A program made the translations under genes and the position numbers. Positions 58,644-64,000 of a stretch of 64,000 nucleotides of DNA are shown here, one piece after another. Source of the DNA: Amycolatopsis decaplanina DSM 44594 (lineage in GTDB: Bacteria; Actinomycetota; Actinomycetes; Mycobacteriales; Pseudonocardiaceae); the NCBI RefSeq assembly GCF_000342005.1, contig NZ_AOHO01000063.1:124001-188000 (forward strand). The letters are read 5' to 3'. The notes beneath the pieces are model-generated. The model was not told where the DNA came from, ran no database searches, and saw only the letters and a list, made by a program, of their open reading frames with translations. The first letter of the stretch is position 1; every line of letters begins with the position of its first letter.

Positions 58644-59567
58644 TCACAGCTCCAACCGCCAAGTCTGCCCGGTCAGCTCGTAACCGAAGCCCGCGATCGT
58701 CTCTTCGCTCACCAGCCGGAAACCGGCCTTCTGATAGATCGCCCTCGCCGCGTCCAGCAGCGAGACCGTCCAGAGCTCCATCGCCGTGTAGCCGGACACC
58801 TTCGCGAACTCGACGCATTCGGTGACCAGGCGTTTCCCGACGCCACGCCCCCGCGCGGCCGGTTCGAGGAGCAGCATCCGCAGCTTCGCCGTGGTGCCGT
58901 CTTCGCCGGGCGTGCAGAAGATGCTGCCGACGCGCTCCCCGTCGAGTTCGGCGATCCAGCCCGCTTGGCGCGGGTCGCCGCGCCTGTCGACGTACTCCGC
59001 GACGACACGGGCGACGAGCGCTTCGAAGCGTTCGTCCCAGCTGTACTCGCGGGAGTAGAGGGCGCCGTGACGGTGGACCACCCAGCCGAAGTCGCCCGGC
59101 CGGGGTGGGCGCAGGACCAGCGTGGGGTCCGAGGCGCGCTCGCCGACCAGCGAGGTGATCGTGTCCATGGCGCCGAGCAGCCGCTCCTGCTCGTCGTCGC
59201 CGAACCGGCCGAGCAGCGAGCCGATCCGGCCCACCGATCTTTCGTCGAGGACGGCGAAGGCCTCGCGGCCGTTCTCGGTCAGCCGGACGATCTGACGACG
59301 GGCGTCCTCGTCACTGCGCTCGCGCGTGAGAAGGCCACGCCCCTCGAGCCTCGCGAGCAGCCTGCTCGCGTACCCGGCGTCGAGGTCGAGACGTTTGCGC
59401 AGGTCGGTGACCTGGGTCGGATCCTGCTGCGCGAGTTCGAAGATGACCCGAGCTTCGCTCAGGGAGTACTCGGCGTCGGCCGGTCCTTCGTCGAGGACGC
59501 CGATCACGCCGGTGTACAGGCGGTTGAAGGCCCTCACGGTCGCCACCCGGTCCGCGGACCGATTCAT
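58644..59567 (-). CDS. MarR regulator fused to GNAT acetyltransferase
   Basis: 307 aa. N-terminal MarR winged helix (about 1-145: LSEARVIFELAQQDPTQVTDLRKRLDLDAGYASRLLARLEGRGLL, wing SDEDARRQIVRLT), C-terminal GNAT domain (about 150-305) with the acetyl-CoA loop LEPAARGRGVGKRLV and LLDAARAIYQKAGFRL. Known bifunctional MarR-GNAT proteins combine both roles. Acetyl target unknown. ATG with GAGGTGG upstream; a TTGAC-TAG-GTCAA palindrome lies just upstream for autoregulation. Confidence 0.88.
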   Translation of the reverse strand: MNRSADRVATVRAFNRLYTGVIGVLDEGPADAEYSLSEARVIFELAQQDPTQVTDLRKRLDLDAGYASRLLARLEGRGLLTRERSDEDARRQIVRLTENGREAFAVLDERSVGRIGSLLGRFGDDEQERLLGAMDTITSLVGERASDPTLVLRPPRPGDFGWVVHRHGALYSREYSWDERFEALVARVVAEYVDRRGDPRQAGWIAELDGERVGSIFCTPGEDGTTAKLRMLLLEPAARGRGVGKRLVTECVEFAKVSGYTAMELWTVSLLDAARAIYQKAGFRLVSEETIAGFGYELTGQTWRLEL

Positions 59568-59588
59568 TTGACCACCTCAACAGATTCG

Positions 59589-59601
59589 TTGACTAGGTCA
59601 A
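59589..59601. promoter_or_regulatory. Candidate MarR operator
   Basis: TTGACTAGGTCAA, perfect 5-bp arms around TAG, 22 bp upstream of the MarR-GNAT start and overlapping its probable -35; a further TTTGACC half-site is at the start codon (59567-59573). Confidence 0.6.
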
Positions 59602-59658
59602 GTGTTACTCCGCGAAGCGGTGAAGGCAAGAAATCTTTCGGGTCTGGACATATGGAAA

Positions 59659-59701
59659 CCCCGTGATGCTGCCAGGTCGGGGGTCCGCCAGCATCACGGG
59701 G
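59659..59701 (-). terminator. Terminator downstream of the 49-aa gene
   Basis: Perfect 13-bp stem CCCCGTGATGCTG / CAGCATCACGGGG with a 17-nt loop, followed on the minus strand by TTT. Confidence 0.7.
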
Positions 59702-59801
59702 TCGTAGTGGGTATCGACGCCGCGTTCCACGGCGTTACATCCCTCGCACTATGTGTCGTAGGTCACTCGAATGGGTGACACCTACAACGGTTGTCGTCGG
59801 G

Positions 59802-59951
59802 TCAGCGCATGTGCGTGTGACGCGCCTGAGAGATAGCGATGAGCTCCTGACGAACGGTCGCGGTGGCCGCGGTGTCGATCGCCCGGTTCAGGGCCCGGCG
59901 AGTGCGAGCCTCGGCGCGACGGGCACGGAGCTTGGCGGCGATGTTGTTCAT
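59802..59951 (-). CDS. 49-residue basic protein (small gene)
   Basis: Minus-strand frame from ATG 59951 to TGA 59804. Sequence begins MNNIAAKLRARRAEARTRRA, continues with LNRAIDTAATATVRQELIAI and ends QARHTHMR: an amphipathic, Arg/Ala-rich helical protein with regular codon use. A strong terminator follows and an AT-rich promoter-like stretch (TTGGAT ... CATACT, near 60000-60030) precedes. AAGGGG lies upstream of the start, though somewhat far. Function unknown; possibly nucleic-acid binding. Confidence 0.6.
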   Translation of the reverse strand: MNNIAAKLRARRAEARTRRALNRAIDTAATATVRQELIAISQARHTHMR

Positions 59952-60122
59952 CGGTTTAAGTCATCCCCTTGAGGGTCTTGTGTCTCGGTGGCTGTGCTTC
60001 TAGTATGCACCCTTTTTCACAAGGAATCCAACGATTATCCGGTGACTTGGCACACCTGCCGATGAATCATCGGCAACGAGGACGAAAATCCGGAGAGATT
60101 TGGTGGTGCCGGTCACGTTTTG

Positions 60123-60251
60123 CTAACGGCGCGCGCCGGGCTTCCGTCCGAAGGCGTAGATCACCTTCGAATCGAGGACGCTGTCTTCGTCGGTGCGCAG
60201 GAGATTCGCCAGTGCCGACGGCGTCGTGATGGGGCCCTGGGCGTGGACCAT
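60123..60251 (-). CDS. 42-residue protein (small gene)
   Basis: Minus-strand frame ATG 60251 to TAG 60123. Begins MVHAQGPITTPSALANLLRT and ends with the basic IYAFGRKPGARR. Codon use is normal and the sequence is not low-complexity. The Shine-Dalgarno (AGGG, 3 nt before the start) is weak. A 19-bp palindrome TGCCGATGA-A-TCATCGGCA (60057-60075) lies between it and the 49-residue gene and may be its terminator or an operator. Function unknown. Confidence 0.5.
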   Translation of the reverse strand: MVHAQGPITTPSALANLLRTDEDSVLDSKVIYAFGRKPGARR

Positions 60252-60319
60252 GAACCCTGTGGCTCTCGTAGTCTTCTCTAGGGCTTTCTAGTTTTGATGC
60301 GATAAAGCCGAAGAGAGGC

Positions 60320-61516
60320 TTAGTCCCGGCCGAGCAGGTAGTGGCCGAAGTGCGGGACGGTGAAGGCGATGTGCCCGCGCTCGGCGGAGTACACCAGGCC
60401 CTTCTTCATCAGGCTGTCCCGTGCCGGTGACAGCGACGAAGGCTTCCGCCCCAGGTAGACGGCCACGTCGGCGGTTCCGGCGGACTCGTCCCGCCCCTGG
60501 GTCAGCTCCGCCATCGCGAGCAGGTACTCGCGTTCGGCGGGTGTCGCGCGCTCGTAGCGGGAGCCGAAGAAACCGACCGCGAGTTCCGATTCGGCCTCCG
60601 GGGCGGCGACCTGGACGTCCTTCACGGTGATGGGATCCGCCGGCGCGGCGTCCCAGGCGGCCTTGCCGTAGGCCTGGATGAAGTACGGATAGCCGCCGGA
60701 CGCGTCGAACAGGGCGTCCAGCGCCTCCGGTTCGATGCCCGCGTCCTCGCGTTCGATGGGCGCCATGACCGCGAGGTCGGCGTCCTCGCGTTCCAGCCTG
60801 TCGATGCGCGCGTAGCGGAAGAGGCGTTCGGAGTACGACTTCGACGCCGAAAGGACGGCGGGCACGTGCGGCAGCCCCGCGCCCACAACGACCAGCGGCG
60901 CCCCGGACTGAGAGAGTTCGTGACAGGCGGCGCAGAGCGCGGAAACGTCCTCCGGCAGCAGATCCTGGATCTCGTCGATCAACAGCGCGACCCCGGTGCC
61001 GACGTCGGCCGCCAGCTCGGCGACCTCGGTGAACAGCTCGACCAGGTCGATCTCGATGTCGCCCGAATCGGCGCGGCCCTGCGCGGCGGGCACGTCGATG
61101 CCGGGCTGCCAGCGGTCACGGAGCTTCGCGTCCGGTTTGTTGGCGCGCAGCGCGAACGCCTTGAGCACGCCGAGCACTTGCTCGACCCGGTCCGGCGCGC
61201 GATGGCGCACGGCGAGGTCGCGGATCGCGCGGTGCAACGCGGCCGAGAGCGGCCGCCTGAGTTCGGTGTCCGGGCGGGCCTCGATCTTGCCCGCGCCCCA
61301 GCCGTGCTTGATGGCCCTCGAGCGCAGTTCGCCCAGCAGCACGGTCTTCCCCACACCACGCAGGCCGGTCAGCATCAGGCTGCGTTCGGGTCTCCCGCGC
61401 GCGACCCGTTCGAGCACCACCTCGAAGGCCTGGAGCTCGCGCACGCGACCTGCCAGCTCGGGCGGCCGTTGACCGGCGCCCGGGGCGAAGGGGTTGCGGA
61501 TGGGATCCACTCTCAC
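60320..61516 (-). CDS. AAA ATPase with C-terminal winged helix
   Basis: 398 aa. Walker A GLRGVGKT (51-58), Walker B VALLIDEIQDL (about 175-185), sensor-like LVVVGAGLPH, arginine-rich linker and a C-terminal wHTH (KPSSLSPARDSLMKKGLVYSAERGHIAFTVPHF). Resembles archaeal/actinobacterial Orc1/Cdc6-like STAND-type ATPases (AAA_16). Likely a signalling or DNA-associated ATPase; no partner gene nearby. First GTG at 61516; a second at 61510 is possible. Confidence 0.78.
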   Translation of the reverse strand: MRVDPIRNPFAPGAGQRPPELAGRVRELQAFEVVLERVARGRPERSLMLTGLRGVGKTVLLGELRSRAIKHGWGAGKIEARPDTELRRPLSAALHRAIRDLAVRHRAPDRVEQVLGVLKAFALRANKPDAKLRDRWQPGIDVPAAQGRADSGDIEIDLVELFTEVAELAADVGTGVALLIDEIQDLLPEDVSALCAACHELSQSGAPLVVVGAGLPHVPAVLSASKSYSERLFRYARIDRLEREDADLAVMAPIEREDAGIEPEALDALFDASGGYPYFIQAYGKAAWDAAPADPITVKDVQVAAPEAESELAVGFFGSRYERATPAEREYLLAMAELTQGRDESAGTADVAVYLGRKPSSLSPARDSLMKKGLVYSAERGHIAFTVPHFGHYLLGRD

Positions 61517-61666
61517 ACGCTATCGGCGTTTCTAGCGTGGACCCGATATTCGGTGATATTTGCCTATGGCGTGTCGCGCTGACGGAAAAGCGCCGAAGAG
61601 GCGCTGCTCCGGTTCGCTCTCACCTTGGCGAACAGTGGCGCCCCTGGGGAGACCTCGCGGTTCAGC

Positions 61667-61696
61667 CGAGGGATGGGTCTGCAGCCCCATCCCTCG
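61667..61696 (-). terminator. Terminator of the MerR gene
   Basis: Perfect 11-bp stem CGAGGGATGGG / CCCATCCCTCG with an 8-nt loop, immediately after the stop. Confidence 0.6.
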
Positions 61697-61699
61697 TTC

Positions 61700-62461
61700 T
61701 TACTCGCGCAGGTTCCGCTCGGCGTAGACCGCCATCGCGTCACGGATGTATTCCGCCGTGCCGGCGCCGTGCTTCTCGTCGTACTGCCCGTAGCGCGGGT
61801 CGTCGACGTACAGCTGCCCGAGACCGGCGAAGTAGCCCTTCGAGACGGCCCGCACGGCCGGCCGCAGCCATTCGTACAGCCGCCGCGTGATCGCCTGAGC
61901 CTCCTCACCGTCCGCGGGCAGACCCTGGGCCCGTGCCTCACCGAAAGCGGCGGCGATGTCCTTCTGTTCCTGCTGGTGCGCCTTCTTGTCCTCGGCGCTC
62001 AGCGACTTCCACCACCGGTCGCCCTGTTCGTAGGCGTCGGCACCCCAGCGTTCGGTGACCTCCTTCTCGTACTTCGTGTGGTCGAAGCCGTCGAATACTT
62101 CCGTTGCCATCAGTTGTTCACCTCTTTCCGTCTTCTTCAAGGTCGTCCTGACCGATTCGATCTGCCGTCCGAGCCGCTGTCGCTCCTGCTCCAGCCACTT
62201 CAGGTGCGTGCGCAGCGCCGCCGTCGTGTCCTGCTCCCCTTCGAGCACTTCGCCGATCGCGGGCAGGCTCAGCCCGAGTTCGCGAAGCAGCAGGATGCGT
62301 TGCAGCCGCACCAGCGCGACCTGGTCGTAGTAGCGGTATCCGTTGCTCCCCACCCGGCTCGGTTCGAGCAGCCCGATGTCGCCGTAGTGGCGCAGCGTGC
62401 GGCTCGTGGTCCCCGCCGAGCGGGCGATGTCCTGGATCGACCACTCCTTCTCGTTCGGCAT
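61700..62461 (-). CDS. MerR-family regulator, TipAL-like
   Basis: 253 aa from ATG 62461. MerR HTH (SIQDIARSAGTTSRTLRHYGDIGLLEPSRVGSNGYRYYD), coiled coil (LEQERQRLGRQIESVRTTLKK) and a C-terminal TipAS-like all-helical domain (WGADAYEQGDRWWKSLS ... GKGYFAGLGQLYVDDPRY is the typical run) that binds antibiotics in TipA. Such proteins activate by twisting 19-bp-spacer promoters; exactly that promoter lies upstream. ATG chosen because TACCTT precedes it by 7 nt (leaderless); a GTG at 62467 is the alternative. Confidence 0.88.
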   Translation of the reverse strand: MPNEKEWSIQDIARSAGTTSRTLRHYGDIGLLEPSRVGSNGYRYYDQVALVRLQRILLLRELGLSLPAIGEVLEGEQDTTAALRTHLKWLEQERQRLGRQIESVRTTLKKTERGEQLMATEVFDGFDHTKYEKEVTERWGADAYEQGDRWWKSLSAEDKKAHQQEQKDIAAAFGEARAQGLPADGEEAQAITRRLYEWLRPAVRAVSKGYFAGLGQLYVDDPRYGQYDEKHGAGTAEYIRDAMAVYAERNLRE

Positions 62462-62468
62462 GTCCACG

Positions 62469-62499
62469 AAGGTAGAGGTTGACGTTGCGTCAAAGTCAA
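62469..62499 (-). promoter_or_regulatory. MerR-type promoter with 19-bp spacer
   Basis: On the minus strand -35 TTGACT (62499-62494) and -10 TACCTT (62474-62469) are 19 bp apart, and the spacer holds the perfect palindrome TTGACG-CAA-CGTCAA (62479-62493). This is the hallmark of MerR-activated promoters, so the gene probably activates itself. Confidence 0.75.
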
Positions 62500-62532
62500 A
62501 CGAAGTTCACCCGTCCGTGGCATGGTTCGCCC

Positions 62533-63564
62533 ATGAAGACATTCGCGCTGGTCATGGCCGCTGCGCTGACCCTGTCGACGGCCGGGGTCGCCGACGCGCA
62601 TCCGCGTCGCGCCTTCGACATCCAGGCCCACCGCGGTGGGCTCGGCCTCACGGTCGAGAGCACGCTCGCGTCGTTCGGCAAGGCGATGGAGCTGGGGGTG
62701 ACCACACTCGAACTCGACCTCCAGATCACCAAGGACGGTCGCGAGGTGATCACCCACGACCGCAAGACGACGCCCGCGAAGTGCCGCGACACCGCGCCCG
62801 CGACGGCCGGCGACCCGGCATACCCGTACGTCGGCAAATACGTGAAGGACCTGACGTTCGCGCAGGTACGCACGCTCGACTGCGGTTCGATCCGGCAGTC
62901 CGCGCACCCCGGCCAGACGCTCTCGCCCGGCGCCAAGATGCCGACGCTCGCCGAGTTGTTCCAGCTCGCCAGGGACCACCGCGCGTGGGGCGTCAAGTTC
63001 AACATCGAGACGAAGGTCGAGGCCGCCGCGCCGCACGAGACGGCGCCGCGTGAGCAGTTCGTCCAGCGGGCGGTCCACGAGATCCTGCGCGGCGGGTTCG
63101 CGCGCAACGTCACTGTCCAGAGCTTCGACTGGGGCGCGCTGATGCTGCTGCGCGAGGTCGCACCGTGGATCCCGACGGTCGCGCTGACCCAGCCCGAGTT
63201 CCTGCAGGCCGGGCAGCCGGGCAAGTCACCGTGGCTCGGCGGGCTCGACATCGACGACTTCGGCGGCAGTCCCGTTCGCGCGGTCAAGTCGTTCGGCGCG
63301 AGCGCGCTCTCGCCGGTGCACGGCAACCCACAGGGCGGCAAGGTCGGCGACCCCGGCTACCGGCCGTTCACGACGAAGGCGCTGGTCACGGAGGCGCATC
63401 GCGCGGGGATCAAGGTCGTGCCCTGGACGATCGACGACCCGGCCACCATGCACAAGCTCATCGACGACGGCGTCGACGGCATCATCACCGACTATCCGGA
63501 CCGTCTGCGCGAGGTCGCGGCCGACCGTGGCTTCAAGCTGCCCAAGGCGTATCGAGCCCGCTAG
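62533..63564 (+). CDS. Secreted glycerophosphodiester phosphodiesterase
   Basis: 343 aa. Signal peptide KTFALVMAAALTLSTAGVADA; GDPD TIM barrel with catalytic HRGG (His33), metal ligands Glu60 and Asp62 (LELDLQ), His75 (ITHDRK), and late ITDYPDRL. Hydrolyses glycerophosphodiesters (phospholipid or teichoic head groups) outside the cell to glycerol 3-phosphate and an alcohol. ATG at 62533 chosen as the start of the signal peptide; no clear Shine-Dalgarno. Divergent from the MerR regulator. Confidence 0.87.
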   Translation: MKTFALVMAAALTLSTAGVADAHPRRAFDIQAHRGGLGLTVESTLASFGKAMELGVTTLELDLQITKDGREVITHDRKTTPAKCRDTAPATAGDPAYPYVGKYVKDLTFAQVRTLDCGSIRQSAHPGQTLSPGAKMPTLAELFQLARDHRAWGVKFNIETKVEAAAPHETAPREQFVQRAVHEILRGGFARNVTVQSFDWGALMLLREVAPWIPTVALTQPEFLQAGQPGKSPWLGGLDIDDFGGSPVRAVKSFGASALSPVHGNPQGGKVGDPGYRPFTTKALVTEAHRAGIKVVPWTIDDPATMHKLIDDGVDGIITDYPDRLREVAADRGFKLPKAYRAR

Positions 63565-63694
63565 CGGAATCTAGCCCCGTCTAGCGTCAGAGAAATATTG
63601 CGCGATATACCGCTAGCGCGGTTCGGCGGAGTGGCGGGCGGGAAGACTGGGGATAGGTTTGTTTCCCGGGTCCGGATCCAGAAAGGTTACGACC

Positions 63695-64000
63695 GTGATT
63701 CTCCGTCGCGTCGCACGTCCGCTCCTCGCCGCGATCTTCATCTCGGGTGGGATCGGCGCGCTGAAGGACACCCAGGGGCACGCCAAAGCCGCGGAGCCGT
63801 TCCTCACCGAGTCCTTCGACAAGCTGGAGGGTGTGGTGCCGGAGTCGGTGGCGCGTGACCCCGCCACCCTCGTCCGGATCGACGCCGCGGTGAAGGTCGG
63901 CGCCGGGGTCGCGCTCGCCGCGGGCAAGGCGCCGCGCCTGGCTTCGCTGCTGCTGCTCGGCAGTCTCGTCCCGACCACGCTGGCCGCACACCGATTCTGG
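63695..64000 (+). CDS. DoxX-family membrane protein (N-terminal part)
   Basis: GTG at 63695 with GAAAGG 8 nt upstream; open to the window edge (102 codons). RRVARPLLAAIFISGGIGALKDTQGHAKAAEPF and IDAAVKVGAGVALAAGKAPRLASLLLLGSLVPTTLAAHRFW are the first and second helices of DoxX-like proteins, which form redox-linked membrane complexes. The end is outside the window. Confidence 0.8.
   Translation, partial: MILRRVARPLLAAIFISGGIGALKDTQGHAKAAEPFLTESFDKLEGVVPESVARDPATLVRIDAAVKVGAGVALAAGKAPRLASLLLLGSLVPTTLAAHRFW

Noticed and set aside
59751..60229. Two plus-strand ORFs (73 and 86 codons) between the MarR-GNAT and AAA genes
   Set aside because: They run antisense to better-supported minus-strand small genes, lack ribosome sites and have poor codon bias.
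1..64000. tRNA, rRNA, prophage or insertion sequence
   Set aside because: No cloverleaf-like sequences ending in CCA context, no rRNA core sequences, no integrase, transposase or phage structural genes were recognised on either strand.

Overview
The window reads as chromosomal DNA of a high-GC actinomycete, most likely a Pseudonocardiales member close to Amycolatopsis. This is inferred from the roughly 70% GC codon bias, the frequent GTG starts, the leaderless TANNNT promoters, the PadR-ino1 pair, the GTP-type PEP carboxykinase, an AftB-like arabinosyltransferase, a dynamin/GrpE-like cluster and tandem class A penicillin-binding proteins. No rRNA, tRNA, CRISPR array, prophage or insertion sequence was recognised. 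Almost every gene is a chromosomal housekeeping or regulatory gene, but the intergenic DNA is unusually rich in dispersed palindromes and short tandem repeats.

Layout. 1-5.5 kb: a cut-off secreted protein, endonuclease IV (nfo), a small unknown gene, a GT87 membrane glycosyltransferase, and a ROK regulator divergent from a Gfo/Idh/MocA oxidoreductase. 5.5-11.1 kb: two tandem paralogous bifunctional PBPs. 11.1-13.5 kb: a zinc-ribbon DUF5318 protein, a PadR regulator and ino1. 13.7-16.1 kb: a HAD hydrolase divergent from a MarR-MFS efflux operon that carries a 40-bp palindromic operator. 16.2-22.3 kb: two tandem PhoX phosphatases and a secreted SdrD_B-like protein. 22.3-26.9 kb: a methyltransferase, an AftB-like protein, an SDR and an amidohydrolase. 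26.9-32.5 kb: a two-component system divergent from a FtsX-type ABC exporter. 32.7-37.8 kb: trmB, an unknown gene and two duplicated ABC exporter pairs. 38-42 kb: a TetR-SDR operon, a VOC protein and a second two-component system.

42.2-48.4 kb is a dynamin-like GTPase locus: GTPase 1, a YqeB-TetR insert, a GrpE-like protein, GTPase 2, a Pro/Gln-rich one-helix protein and a DxDxDG-repeat protein. 48.8-54.5 kb: pckG with a structured leader, an F420-type oxidoreductase with an ABC exporter pair, and a small ORF resembling an EndoU nuclease fused to a MafI-like immunity domain, convergent with an XRE regulator. 54.8-64 kb: a secreted TAP-type peptidase, a DUF3311/MctP symporter pair, a MarR-GNAT fusion, two very short genes, an AAA ATPase, a TipA-like MerR regulator divergent from a secreted glycerophosphodiesterase, and a cut-off DoxX protein.

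The least explained signals are four repeat families: (i) a 22-bp inverted repeat with a 31-32 nt variable loop (1322, 43741); (ii) a ~170-bp double-hairpin element after ino1 and pckG with structure kept despite sequence change; (iii) a 22-bp-arm palindrome with compensatory changes (22270, 25544); (iv) 21-bp-period CACGCG modules in three intergenic regions. Further leads are a 12-bp-period DnaA-box-like cluster at 54.74 kb and the EndoU/MafI-like ORF.
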